Below are positions 44,001-53,914 of a stretch of DNA of 64,000 nucleotides, piece by piece. The position numbers and the translations under genes were made by a program. A model generated the notes under the pieces. That model worked only from the letters and a program-made list of their open reading frames with translations, made no database searches and was not told the DNA's origin. The stretch comes from Chondrosia reniformis (taxonomy: Eukaryota > Porifera > Demospongiae > Chondrillida > Chondrillidae): assembly GCA_947172415.1 (NCBI GenBank), contig OX359193.1, forward strand, positions 630,501-694,500, written 5' to 3'. Numbering within the stretch: position 1 is the stretch's first letter; each line of letters begins with the position of its first letter.

Positions 44001-44323
44001 AAAGATAAGCATAGTTAGAAGAAACCTGTATCATGATATCTCCTCTTGAGTAGGTTCTTGTGAGCATCATGTCGCGGTACCTTGGTCTGAAGAAGAGCAT
44101 AGATATGCCACGAGTGCACCACCAGTTGATACCAAACATAACCTTTTATGAGTCAGGATTAGACAAGGGCATATTGGAGGGGTTAAGGGAAAGACATCAT
44201 GTTCTTCAGACCTTCACAGAAGGAGACATTGGTAACAATGTCCAGGGTATATTTGTACCCTTTCCTGGAAACATATTGGCCTATTCAGACCCTCGTAAGG
44301 GAGGAGTTGCTGATGGTTACTAG
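41069..44323 (+). CDS. GGT1: Gamma-glutamyltransferase (type II membrane enzyme)
   Basis: Seven exons: 41069-41360, 41689-41823, 42093-42297, 42403-42707, 42932-43056, 43127-43570, 44054-44323; 591 residues. A short basic cytosolic tail precedes a signal anchor (WLCIGGLLLFLSAVAAVVAV). The large-subunit domain starts with ADASQCSQAGVEILEKGG, VVDFRETAP and AIAVPGQLRGL. The catalytic Thr is in TGTSHLSVLAENGD, the autocleavage site that makes the small subunit. NSYFGS, then STCPAVMLSKDGSR and GASGGSAITT complete the active site. It hydrolyses or transfers the gamma-glutamyl group of extracellular glutathione. All key motifs are present, so it should be active. The exon-5 donor (AGT|gtcagt) is weak but needed for frame. 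Symbol is by family; GGT1 versus GGT5 cannot be decided. Confidence 0.93.
41370..41575 (+). repeat. Dispersed repeat family A, diverged copy
   Basis: First GGT intron: caccatttccctacatattac, aggcctatagggaacctaatg, agagctttggagac, then a part with gtccagacaggaataccacc. Aligns by eye with 13735-13920 with many changes. Confidence 0.5.
43850..44010. mobile_element. Hairpin element, family C, copy 4
   Basis: Last GGT intron. Arms gagttcatctttttatcttc and tttaaagatgcagttttt versus catctttagatgctaaaaa and gatcaaaagatgaactc. Less perfect than the copy at 39490. Confidence 0.65.
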
Positions 44324-45646
44324 GGTGTTTCCATGGTAATAACGTATAATTCTGACTTTTCTGCAATAAGGTCTTATTCTGCATTTTTATTTTTTATTTA
44401 TGTTATTCAAAATTAAGAGTATGATATGAATTTTTATAATTCACAGATGTGAATTTGGACAAGGAAGTACTGTAATTCAATAATTCAATAAAAAATTTAT
44501 AAGCTAAAGAAAAAACCTAGGGTCAAGATGTTTGATGACAAGAAATTCAAACCCCAACCGTCTTTAGCTGCTCAAAAGAGATTGAAAGACGACCCTTTTG
44601 AAGATATATTAGTCATGCGTATATACAGTATTCTATACTAGCTTCAAGACTGAGTTTCTAAGTTGGAAATACATATAATTGGTCTGACTTCCTTCTAATA
44701 GAATGTGTACAAGTATAATTATATACACATGATCAAGTAAACAATTGCAACCAATCAAAATATTTAATATATATATTTTATCTAGTATGTATGTATATAT
44801 GTATACATACACATGAATTTTTAACAAAATATAATTATTTCATAATAACTTGTACCACATGTACAGTGATGTAATTGAATATTCCAACATCATACTGTAA
44901 TCATATAATAGGCATTTCACAATTAACACTGTGCATGCATGAGTACTTATTTAATGACTGAAGCCTCAATCTTACAAAACCACAAATGGTTCACTTAATT
45001 ACTAAATTATTAAAGTGGTTCACTTGTGGTGGATTAATACATATATGGGGTAATGTATAATAACATTTGTCACATTAAATATATTATACCTATATATACA
45101 TATATTATTATACAATTACAAAAATCATCTGATCAATGTTATTATCATTATAGGGGCAGATTTAGAATTATTAATTGGGATGTTCAAGACTATGTACTAC
45201 AGTACCTGTATGAATACACTTATTCCTTGTACACATGATATTCCACACTATTACCTAAAGTTTAATATAGGTTCATGGGTTATTAAATATAATTATATAC
45301 ATTTGCTATATAGGTATAAACTCCCTATATAGTTGCATGAGTCTGTCTATACAGAAGGTACACATGTAAAAATATTTTATATACACATAGATTATTTTTA
45401 TTATTACTACAGAGTTATAAAAGTATAAATACACCAAATCAATTGATTTTTTTCTGTTACACATGATTACTTTTAAGTCTTAAACTTTATCTTTAATGAT
45501 ATCAAGTCCCAAGTGGAAGTTTCAAGGACTGGTATACTGTCAAGATGGGACTATGGCTAGATGCTTCCATATAAAAGGGCCTGCCTTTCCTCATTTTTCA
45601 ACTCACTTTAGCAACCAGTTCAAGAGATATCAAAAAACAAGAAGAA
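44324..45646. other. Intergenic between GGT and the trypsin-fold gene
   Basis: Contains GGT 3' UTR with aataaa at 44487, a family C fragment at about 44510-44605 (aaaacctagggtcaagatg, gaaagacgacccttttgaag) and AT-rich sequence. No gene is visible. The right end holds the TATA box of the next gene. Confidence 0.6.
45570..45578 (+). promoter_or_regulatory. TATA box of the trypsin-fold gene
   Basis: TATAAAAGG, 69 bp before the ATG at 45647. The only textbook TATA box seen directly upstream of a gene in this window, suggesting a highly or tissue-specifically expressed product. Confidence 0.6.
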
Positions 45647-46672
45647 ATGAAGATCCTTTTATCCCTTGTGATTGTAGCCCTGACCTTGCTTTCAGTTATT
45701 AATGGAGCTCCTTATTCTTCTGAGGAGATGAACAGATTTCGTCTCTCCTCCAAGCATGCTGATGGATCAGTGACTACCTCTACAGACGCAGAGATTAGCT
45801 CTATAATGGACGATTTAAGTGAACTGAATTCAGCTCTCTTTGAAGAGGCTTATATGAGCTCTGATAAGAGTAGAAAGAGACGAGAAATATTTGGATCTGA
45901 TGACAGAACTATAAAGTGGTCTACCAACACCTGCGCCTACTCTGCAATGGGAATAGTGGCTGCTTACTACAACTCTACAGGAAGGACTTCCTATTGCTCA
46001 GGATTTCTTGTTTCACATAATGTAATTGCTACAGCTGGTAACTGCCTGTTTAACGTCAGTAAACGTGAGTTTGCATCCCAAGTGGTGTTTTATCGAGGAG
46101 CATCCTGCTTCTCTTTGGGACAAACAATGTATGGACGTACTTGGAGTGTTCTGACAAGCTACCTCCGTACTGGAAATCGTGCAAAGAATCTTGGAGTAGT
46201 ACTTCTGAATGAGTCGTACACAGATTGCTACTTTGGGTTTGGATACTTGAGTGATTTGGAAAACGACCAGAATCTCATTCTCCTGGGCAGTGCTATTGAC
46301 CGTAAAGTGCGTTATCCATGCTTGGTAGAAACTCAGTGTACTGGAGAGATGCGCAACCTGACATCCTACTATGCTTTAAGGTTTGGAGAGGAAGGCACTG
46401 CCATCTGCCACCAGTGTGACACCACACCCATTATGGGCGGCGGCCCAATGGTTGCTAATAAGAACTTGGAAGATCAAGGAGATGCTGGCATATTCAAAAG
46501 TGACAATGGGACCTATCATCATAGCCTGTATGCCATTGGAATCCACAATTCAGGAGATGTGGATGGAGCAGGAGTTGGACATGATGACTGTAACTGGGCA
46601 ACAAGAATTACACAAGACATGTTCCTCACCATTCGAACTTACAAGTATACCCATTTCTTTACTGGAAAGTGA
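45647..46672 (+). CDS. Secreted trypsin-fold protein lacking the catalytic triad (serine protease homologue)
   Basis: One exon, 341 residues. Signal peptide MKILLSLVIVALTLLSVING, then a propeptide of about 58 residues ending in the furin-type site SRKRR (about 75-79). The remainder has an S1-like layout: CSGFLVSHNVIATAGNCLF corresponds to the His region but has Asn in place of His; NLGVVLL corresponds to the Asp region without Asp; MGGGPMV corresponds to GDSGGP with Gly in place of Ser. Eight Cys in the mature part could form disulphides. It resembles the V8/PRSS23-like branch rather than classical trypsins. All three catalytic positions are substituted, so a non-enzymatic secreted role is inferred. 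Intronless, with a TATA box upstream, unlike most neighbours. Confidence 0.8.
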   Translation: MKILLSLVIVALTLLSVINGAPYSSEEMNRFRLSSKHADGSVTTSTDAEISSIMDDLSELNSALFEEAYMSSDKSRKRREIFGSDDRTIKWSTNTCAYSAMGIVAAYYNSTGRTSYCSGFLVSHNVIATAGNCLFNVSKREFASQVVFYRGASCFSLGQTMYGRTWSVLTSYLRTGNRAKNLGVVLLNESYTDCYFGFGYLSDLENDQNLILLGSAIDRKVRYPCLVETQCTGEMRNLTSYYALRFGEEGTAICHQCDTTPIMGGGPMVANKNLEDQGDAGIFKSDNGTYHHSLYAIGIHNSGDVDGAGVGHDDCNWATRITQDMFLTIRTYKYTHFFTGK

Positions 46673-47223
46673 ATAAACCAGGGCTGGTGATCATGAATGT
46701 ACTTTGTTGAACTATATATACCGTTTAGCTTACAATAGGAACATTAGAGAACAATTATAATAATTATATTGTAAGAATATCCAATGAATATTTGACACAT
46801 GTAAATCATATAAAATTCAGTAGAGCCTGACCACAATATTATCCCATACAATACTGAATGTGATCTGCTGACCACACTGTGTGTACAAAGTGTACTGCTG
46901 TATGCAACAGTAGTATAGCAATGCACTTTCTCTCTCTCTCTCTCTCTAATAAATTGACAATTGTCATTAAGAATAGACAACATAGATATTAAATCCATTT
47001 AAACAATTGCCGCAACCCACAAAAAATACAGACTTTTTAGTTTATAAAAATATTCATTTATTGTTTGATTGTTTGAGGTAATATGCCATACTTGTGGTTT
47101 ATGACGTCATCGACTTGCTCTTTTTACCTCTTATGGTAATGTTATCTCAAAGAACATCTGTTCAAGTCTTTCACTTCATTATCCTGTAAATCCTTTGGCA
47201 CGCTATCCGTTCGCTACAGAGAA
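46673..47223. other. Intergenic upstream of the filamin-repeat gene
   Basis: AT-rich; contains a (ct)n run at about 46928-46948. No gene is seen. The filamin-repeat gene start has aagaacatctgttcaagtc and a short GC patch just before it, without a TATA box. Confidence 0.55.
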
Positions 47224-49029
47224 ATGGCAGGAATCTCAGCCGCTGATATGCAAGCTGAAACAGAAAAGCTCTTGGCCGATTTGGGTCAAGTAGCAGTCAG
47301 TACAGGACCATCAAAGCCAGCCGCTCCTCCACCACCGCCCGTCAGAACCGACGCCAGTTCTTCCGTTGTTATACAGTACAAAGCTAAAAAGAGGGAGCAG
47401 ACAGACGGACAATCGACTCCTCAGTCCAGGCAGACCCACGTCACTTCATACTCGCTTCAGGTCAAGAACAGGGGACCTCCTCCTGCTGTTGCTCCTAAGC
47501 CAAAGAAGCCTCAGCCTCCAAAAGAAGAAGCGAAGAACCTCGCTGAAGAATTCCCACGAAGCGGTAGCATTTCTGGTGCCCCAGTTGGTCTGGTGGCCTA
47601 TGGACCTGGTCTGGATTCATTTGAAATTGGAAGCGTTGGTAAATTCCAGGTTTCCTGCCCCCAGGGCACCCGCGAAAGGGATTTGGATGTCCGTGTTCTG
47701 GGTCCCACAGGAAGTAAATCTGTCGAGATAGAAAGCCTCGGAAATGGGCAGTTTTCAGTGTCGTACAATCCGTCAACAGCAGGTGAACACACTGTCCATG
47801 TAATTGTCAAGGGGGAAGCCATCCCTGGCAGTCCCTTTACTGTAAATGTCCAATATGCCTCATTCACTGATAAGTGCAAAGCTGAGGGAGATGGGTTGAA
47901 GAAGGGAACCACTGATAAACCGTGTGTGTTCCGCGTCAGGTGCGAGGATGGTGTAGCAGCTGCTCGTCTGAGGGTTCATATCTTGGGCCCCTCCAAAGCA
48001 GAACCAGTGGAGATGGAGGAAGAAGGGGACGAAAGGACTATTAAGGTGACCTACCATCCTTCAGCCCCAGGGGACTACAGCCTCAGAGTGCTGTGGGGAG
48101 ACGCTCATGTGCCGGGTAGTCCCTTCACTGTACCTGTGTCAGGTGACATCAAGAACGACCCATACAAAGTGGAGATCTCCGGGGATGGTATCAACGGAGG
48201 CGAGACAAATGCACAGTTATCCTATCTAGTGCGCCCTCTGGTTGGATCCGGACCAGGACCTCTCTCTGTGAGGATGACTGGCCCCTCCAAGCCCACCATT
48301 CAGGCAGAGGAGAAGGAAGAAGGGATAAACATTACCTACAGTTGTCTTGACCCTGGAGAGTACTGCATTTACTTGAAGTGGGGAGAATACGAGCTCCCCA
48401 ACTGTCCCTATATGGTCAGGATAACCGGGGAACAACGCGAGGTATCACCAACCAAGTGTCGAGCTGAAGGAAGAGGCATACGGGAGGGTAATGTTGGAGA
48501 GACTTGCAAGTTTAAGGTTCTTGTAGAGGATGATGCCGGGCCTGGTCCCCTGAATGTCTCTATCAAGGGGCCCCACCCACCTAAGCCCATTGAAATTAGT
48601 AATAATGAGGATGGGTCTATGGACGTCTGCTACAATCCAAAGGCTCCTGGGGACTACTCCATCAGTGTACTGTGGGGCGGCAAGGACATCCCTGGTAGTC
48701 CTTTTGTTGCCAAGGTTACAGGAGCCGCCGTCCGCCATGCAAAGAAAATCACCGCAACTGGAAACCTTCTTAAAGGTAGTACAACCCTGCAATTAGGGAC
48801 CGTGACAGTACACACCTGTGAGGAGGCGGGACCAGGTCCATTAAGGGCCTTATGTGAGGGCGTGGCCAAGCCAGAGCTCTCGCTGACAAACAACAATGAC
48901 GGTACAATTCTAGTCTCCTTCTGTGCCCCTGAGCCCGGAAAGTACAAGCTCCATTTAAAGTGGGGAGCTGACGAAGAAGCTGATCACATTTCTGGTAGTC
49001 CCTTTGAAATTGAAGTCAAGGATGAATAA
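47224..49029 (+). CDS. Intronless filamin-repeat protein (five Ig-FLN repeats)
   Basis: One exon, 601 residues. The first 110 residues are disordered and Pro/Lys-rich (AAPPPPPVRTD, VAPKPKKPQPPKEE). Five immunoglobulin-like filamin repeats of about 95 residues follow, each ending in the usual strand: IPGSPFTVNV, VPGSPFTVPV, LPNCPYMVRI, IPGSPFVAKV and ISGSPFEIEV. Repeated cores such as PGDYSLRVLWG and PGDYSISVLWG confirm the family. No actin-binding calponin-homology domains are present, unlike true filamins. A scaffold or adaptor role is inferred. The codon usage is GC-richer than its surroundings. A polyadenylation signal aataaa lies at 49122. The lack of introns suggests retroposition from a filamin gene. 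Confidence 0.9.
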   Translation: MAGISAADMQAETEKLLADLGQVAVSTGPSKPAAPPPPPVRTDASSSVVIQYKAKKREQTDGQSTPQSRQTHVTSYSLQVKNRGPPPAVAPKPKKPQPPKEEAKNLAEEFPRSGSISGAPVGLVAYGPGLDSFEIGSVGKFQVSCPQGTRERDLDVRVLGPTGSKSVEIESLGNGQFSVSYNPSTAGEHTVHVIVKGEAIPGSPFTVNVQYASFTDKCKAEGDGLKKGTTDKPCVFRVRCEDGVAAARLRVHILGPSKAEPVEMEEEGDERTIKVTYHPSAPGDYSLRVLWGDAHVPGSPFTVPVSGDIKNDPYKVEISGDGINGGETNAQLSYLVRPLVGSGPGPLSVRMTGPSKPTIQAEEKEEGINITYSCLDPGEYCIYLKWGEYELPNCPYMVRITGEQREVSPTKCRAEGRGIREGNVGETCKFKVLVEDDAGPGPLNVSIKGPHPPKPIEISNNEDGSMDVCYNPKAPGDYSISVLWGGKDIPGSPFVAKVTGAAVRHAKKITATGNLLKGSTTLQLGTVTVHTCEEAGPGPLRALCEGVAKPELSLTNNNDGTILVSFCAPEPGKYKLHLKWGADEEADHISGSPFEIEVKDE

Positions 49030-49552
49030 CAATTCCATGTACTTAGTTTTGCCACTTACCTGTATCTCATCAAAATGACTTGTAATGCAATCTTGCAATC
49101 TTTAGTTTCTGACTTAGTTTCAATAAAGTTTGTAGATTTATTATTTTCATCAGTTAGTTTAATCAGTGTATAGAGGATTGAAGCAGTCTTTGTCGTAATA
49201 TGAATGGATAATCAAAAAGGCAGAAATGATAGATGTATGCAGCCTTTAGTATCCTTTTGAGGATCAGGAGGAACTAAAACACCCATTACTTGTTCTTCAA
49301 ACACAACCTATATGACTATTAGCAGTAGCACCTGTTGTTGTGAATATACATGTATGTATATGCACCTCTCCTCTGTATATACTGAGAGACTCAATTCATA
49401 TACGTATATTAGCACTTATCTATTTAGTATAACTCAGTGAACAATTTATTTATATATATATATACATGGATTTACTAATTTTAATAAATATATTATAAAT
49501 CATTAATTACAGAAATTGAAAAACAGTATTACAATAAGTCTAGATAGATTGA
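49030..49552. other. Intergenic between convergent filamin-repeat and CPI1 genes
   Basis: Holds the polyadenylation signal at 49122 and a (ta)n run at about 49450-49463. No gene is seen. Confidence 0.6.
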
Positions 49553-50383
49553 TCAAATAATGAGACTGCCCTTTTGAGCATAGGGCACTCCGGGGTGACC
49601 CGTATGGTTAAATATTGTACCTATACAGAGTCTCCAAATGTCTGCCAGTAACATAATCACCATCACTGACCCAAAAGCTTCAATTATCACCTGAAATAAA
49701 GGGGTTTGCCTCCTGGGATGTGGATCAATGCGACAAAACATGGGAAATGACACTACAAAGAATATGCCATAGAAGCCAGATCCGTAGGTCAACATTAAGA
49801 GAAAGTTTGGGTAGGTGTAATAGGGAAAGCTGCTTATAGCCCAAGTCTCAGCAAAGGCTGTGAAAATGGCAAATGTTGTAAAGAAGAGACCCATAGTTAC
49901 AAACACGACTACTACATGACAGCCAGCGAGGACCCCCCTCAGGATCCTCTGAAGCGAGGACAGCAGGATATGATAGGACAGGAAGTATACGTGAGCCATA
50001 AAGTACATCGACAGTGGTACTCCGTTCACGTGGATCCCTTCAGCAAGAGGTCCGCTATATTTCATCCCCAAAACAGTGTAGAAATAATGTGTGAAAAAAT
50101 GACTGCCAAGATACGACACTATTAATATCCACAGGTTTGCTTTGACGCTGTATCTTTGAAGGTAAGGTGTCTTCTTTTCCTCTTCAGTTGCTAAAAATAA
50201 TGGTAACATCCAACAAGGTATGAACAAGGAGATGGCGAAAGCAAGGTAATCGTTGGCTGAAAACATTTCGTACCACTCCGTCTTCACCACAATAGCCATG
50301 ACGCCTATCCAGAATGGCGTGTACGCTAATATGATACATTCGCCAAACCGTTTGCTTGGACTAGAAGCTGAAAGCCTTACCAT
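49553..50383 (-). CDS. CPI1: Cycloeucalenol cycloisomerase-like sterol enzyme (full length)
   Basis: One exon, 276 residues, about the length of plant cycloeucalenol cycloisomerase (around 280). Family landmarks in order: SPSKRFGECIILAYTPFWIG, VKANLWILIVSYLGSHFF, THYFYTVLGMKY, HVYFLSYHILL, FAETWAISSFPYYTYPNF, YGIFFVVSFPMFCRID and FGSVMVIMLLADIWRL. Six or more hydrophobic segments fit an ER membrane protein. The plant enzyme opens the cyclopropane ring of 9,19-cyclopropyl sterols. Animals make sterols from lanosterol and normally lack this step, so its presence is notable. The call rests on motif recall, not a search. Head-to-head with UNC119 copy A (83 bp). Truncated relatives lie at 52083 and 56160. 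Confidence 0.8.
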   Translation of the reverse strand: MVRLSASSPSKRFGECIILAYTPFWIGVMAIVVKTEWYEMFSANDYLAFAISLFIPCWMLPLFLATEEEKKTPYLQRYSVKANLWILIVSYLGSHFFTHYFYTVLGMKYSGPLAEGIHVNGVPLSMYFMAHVYFLSYHILLSSLQRILRGVLAGCHVVVVFVTMGLFFTTFAIFTAFAETWAISSFPYYTYPNFLLMLTYGSGFYGIFFVVSFPMFCRIDPHPRRQTPLFQVIIEAFGSVMVIMLLADIWRLCIGTIFNHTGHPGVPYAQKGSLII

Positions 50384-50466
50384 AACGATACAAATGAGGG
50401 GGAATCCCTATTTCAGTCTCAGGGTAGTACGGTCACGCCCATTTACTAAAGAGGCGGCTTTTGAAG
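50384..50466. promoter_or_regulatory. Bidirectional promoter region CPI1 / UNC119 copy A
   Basis: Eighty-three bp between divergent start codons, including gtcacgcccatttactaaag and aggcggcttttgaag. The same block, slightly changed, occurs before the UNC119 copies at 54495 and 60329, and partly after the CPI1 fragments at 52366 and 56445, showing that the promoter was duplicated with the genes. Confidence 0.55.
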
Positions 50467-51982
50467 ATGAGCGAAGGAAAGGACAAATTGAAGAGTCACA
50501 AAAAGAGCGAGAGCTCAGGGAAGAGTAAGTCTGGAGGAAGTTACTTGTACAGACAGGCGAAGGCTAAGAGGGAGATCTTGACCGAGGAAGATTTAATGAG
50601 GAAACAGATCATAACACCGGAAGATGTTGTTTGTCTCACCTCGGCCACCAAAGGTATTTGGAGTCGCTGTGTTTATAGGAAGACTTCTTAGTATGCTACT
50701 GTCAGTTTGTAACGTAAAATGTATATCCTAAACGCGAGCATTGACTAACCTGCCTAAATTGTTGACTGGGATCCGTTGACTGTTCCTGCTGAAGTAGTTT
50801 AGACAAGCCAGATTGCGTGGCTCCTGGCGTAAAGACTCGTGCTGAGTCTATTGTGGTCACTGGTTGATAGAGGGATACTTCTGATTGAGAATCTTTCAAG
50901 AAATACACTAGTAGTGGGAGTTACATGTTACATTCCAACCTTTTTAGAATATTTATGTCCAAAGTCAGCAAATGTTCATGGAATAGAGTTCACGCGCTTC
51001 AAAGTGAGAGATACTGTTTCTCAGCAAGTTCTCTTTGACATTGCCAAGTCATCAGAAGACACTGTTGAAGAAGATGACGATGTTACCAGTGGAAGATTCA
51101 TAAGATATGACTTTCCACCACAACTGCTGAACTTGAGTTCATTAGGAGCAACGTAAGTGATTCGTTTCCTCCATCACTGTATGGGAGCGCAAAGATGACT
51201 CATGTCAATATGTACAGACATACATATATACATACATAAATACATTTGAACAACTATACCCTAGTACATATGTGTGTATGTATGCCTTCTGAAAATATGA
51301 CAGCTTCAAGTTCCTGACAGGCCAAATTGAAATTGACTTTGAAAGAAGATAGTTATAGGCAATAGGTTTCACTTAGATTGTAAAACAGCTTCATTTTCAA
51401 GAGGTATTACTCAAGCATTGTAAAGCCATGACAAGTCATTCAATAAAATGAAATTTGAAAGTGAATTTAATGATCATATTTTGACCCATAGGTATTAATC
51501 AACAATGTTGCTAATGAAGACCTCTGGGTTGAAACATCCATTAAACTTATTTAATTTACATTGCTGCATTACTGGTGCTCAATAATTCACCTGTCAGTAC
51601 AATGTTCGCAACAGACACTCCCTACTCTTTCCTATGCGTGTACATGTTTTGTTGTATCTTGAGACCCTATTGTTATGCAATCATTGCTCCAATGATTGTG
51701 TAATTATGGAGTCCAATTTCATCAGACTAGCATGAATGGGCTATATGAAAAACATGCTTTGATGTGGAGTGTAACTGTGCAAGTTATTTTTTTTCTTTTA
51801 GAATTGAATTTTCAGTTGGAGATGGAGAGATAAAAAATTTCACCATGGTCGAGAGGCACTTCTTTCATGACTTGTGTCTCAAGAGTTTCCATATAACACT
51901 TCCCTTCTGTTTTCTAAATTCAACCAACACATGTGAATACATATATGAATTACCAGATTTAACACCAGAGCCAAGTAGGTGA
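50467..51982 (+). CDS. UNC119: UNC119-like lipid-binding chaperone, copy A (last exon not found)
   Basis: Exons 50467-50653, 50948-51152 and 51802-51974. The N-terminal part is basic and Ser-rich, then DLMRKQIITPEDVVCLT as in UNC119. The beta-sandwich begins EYLCPKSANVHGIEFTRFKVRD and continues SGRFIRYDFPPQLLNL, IEFSVGDGEIKNFTMVERHFF and NTCEYIYELPDL. The frame is intact. UNC119 proteins extract myristoylated cargo for delivery to cilia and membranes. The family's final exon (HPYET..FYFVD..LVMHNKADY region) is not visible before the CPI1 fragment at 52083, although the donor gtaggt at 51975 is kept. If not spliced, translation ends at tga 51980-51982. Probably a truncated copy, or one whose last exon lies elsewhere. 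Confidence 0.8.
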
Positions 51983-52082
51983 ACTGTAATAGATGCTTTA
52001 CAATGTTCTTATGTGTGTAAGTATGTTGTAGGTATACTTGTATTATATATACCGTAGGATGGATATTAAACAAAAACTGACT

Positions 52083-52366
52083 GTGAAAAAATGACTACCA
52101 AGATACGACACTATTAATATCCACAGGTTTGCTTTGATGCTGTATCTTTGAAGGTAAGGCGTCTTCTTTTCCTCTTCAGTTGCTAAAAATAATGGTAACA
52201 TCCAACAAGGTATGAACAAGGAGATGGCGAAAGCAAGGTAATCGTTGGCTGAAAACATTTCATACCACTCCGTCTTCGCCACAATAGCCATGACGCCTAT
52301 CCAGTACGCTAATATGATACAGTCACCAAACCGTTTGCTTGGACTAGAAGCTGAAAGCCTTACCAT
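52083..52366 (-). pseudogene. CPI1: Truncated CPI1 copy (first third only)
   Basis: Matches codons 1 to about 94 of the gene at 49553-50383, ending after YLGSHFF where the homology stops. A 9-bp in-frame deletion removes the residues between LAY and WIG. About 75 bp of the divergent promoter follow, then unrelated sequence, so no UNC119 copy is attached on this side. Confidence 0.85.
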
Positions 52367-52554
52367 AACGATACAAATGAGGGGGAATCCCTATTTTAGT
52401 CTCAAAGTAGTGCAGTCATGCCCACACATTCAAAATAGAAAGTTTCTTAGACAATGTATGTAACATGCATGCATGGTGCATTTTATTTCTCTCTTTGTTG
52501 TATTGTAAAAAATGATCATGAAGTTAGTAGTGATGGACACATATGGAAAAAGTA

Positions 52555-52715
52555 ACAAAACAAGACAGTGATCATATGGTAAGATGAAGGCTAACCATAC
52601 ACATCACTTCTATGTTTGGGTGCATCATCCCTACTTCTACTGATGCGCCCAAACATAGAAGTGATGTGTATGGTTAAGTTTCAGTATGCCACTTTTGCAT
52701 CACTGTCTTGTTAAC
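52555..52715. mobile_element. Inverted-repeat element, copy 1
   Basis: Arms aacaaaacaagacagtgatc and aaccatacacatcacttcta, tgtttgggtgcatca, mirrored by gcgcccaaacatagaagtg, atgtgtatggttaag and gcatcactgtcttgtt. A close relative, with a different centre, is at 53915-54050. MITE-like. Confidence 0.75.
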
Positions 52716-53193
52716 TTACAGAGTGCAAGTAATAATAAGTAAGATAGTAGGTTTACTGATTCTGGATATAAATATTAAGTACTTTCACTGAAACTGCAGA
52801 CCACCTTTCTCTGTCGCTCCACTATGTATTGTACTTATAAATACCACGTATACCGTTGTATCACTGTGTGAAGTCAGTCTTTGCCTGCAATGGTCTCAAA
52901 TGACCAAGTCTCGACAAGCAGGCTGCTTTTGTATTATCTGTGGCATGCACTGATCATATTAGTTCAATGTGGTGCGCCGTGTGATTTATGCTACTGCGCC
53001 TGCTTGTTTTAAACTTATGTTTATTTTATGTTTTCTGTCCTTGTATATGTAGGTCCGGTCTCTGGATACGCCCCTAATTTTAATTATTTGATATAGCCCC
53101 TTAAACGTAAGCCTGCGTATCAACCGTATATATCTAATAATACGTTTTACAGAAACTGTTGTGCTTCAAGTTTTCGTGCGAAGAAATTTAATA

Positions 53194-53844
53194 ATGAATG
53201 AACGCTATGATTTTGCTCCACTGCTCAAGAAAAGCAGCTATGGCCAGGTTTGGAACGTCCCATTAAAATTTGAAGTGTTCGTTTCAAAAGGTGGGCTTCC
53301 AGATTCCTTTCACCATGCCATCGTGATAAAGGATTCGGATGGAAAGTTCGGTTACGTAACTCTGGAATTAGGAAAGGAAAATGATGAAGTGGTAGCTCGT
53401 TCTCAGGTTTACCAAGGAGAATTAAAAGATTTAGAGAAGATAGGTATGATCGACGAAAGTAATTTTAAAGTGATAGTAGATGGAAAGGTGAAGAGAATGA
53501 AACCAACAATGAACATTTTGGCTCAAATTACTGGAAATATCCTTAGAGAGATGGCACGGTCTGGCTACGATGTTTTTAACAATAGTTGCCAGGATTTTTG
53601 TAATCGCTTTCTTGATGCTGTTGGACTGCGTGATGGAAAATACCTCACTACTGCACAAAAAGCTGGCAATATTAGTGGTATCGTTTTAAGTGGATTAGTT
53701 GGTACATTAATTGCAAAATCTTCTAGTGGCTCCTCTTCTGGATGTTCATCATCTGGTGGAAGTTCCTCATCCTATGGAGGTTCTTCATCCTATGGAGGTT
53801 CTTCATCCTATGGAGGTTCCTCTTCAGATGCAACACTCATGTAA
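53194..53844 (+). CDS. Papain-like-fold protein (PPPDE/LRAT-like), copy 1, with Ser/Gly-rich tail
   Basis: 216 residues from ATG 53194, in one exon. The segment DSFHHAIVIKDSDG offers the candidate catalytic His (about 40-41). FNNSCQDFCNRFLDAVGL offers the Cys (about 132), in the circularly ordered His..Cys arrangement of the PPPDE/LRAT branch of the NlpC/P60 superfamily. Such proteins include desumoylating isopeptidases and lipid acyltransferases; substrate is not predictable here. A glycine-rich hydrophobic stretch (ISGIVLSGLVGTLIA) precedes a low-complexity tail with YGGSSS repeats. A cag at 53151-53153 suggests a 5' UTR intron. A damaged copy lies at 58969-59467. Confidence 0.65.
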   Translation: MNERYDFAPLLKKSSYGQVWNVPLKFEVFVSKGGLPDSFHHAIVIKDSDGKFGYVTLELGKENDEVVARSQVYQGELKDLEKIGMIDESNFKVIVDGKVKRMKPTMNILAQITGNILREMARSGYDVFNNSCQDFCNRFLDAVGLRDGKYLTTAQKAGNISGIVLSGLVGTLIAKSSSGSSSGCSSSGGSSSSYGGSSSYGGSSSYGGSSSDATLM

Positions 53845-53914
53845 CTCTCATATTATCCACTTACATGAACATTAAGGTATACAACTAATTATAGAGATTT
53901 AATAAACGAAACAA

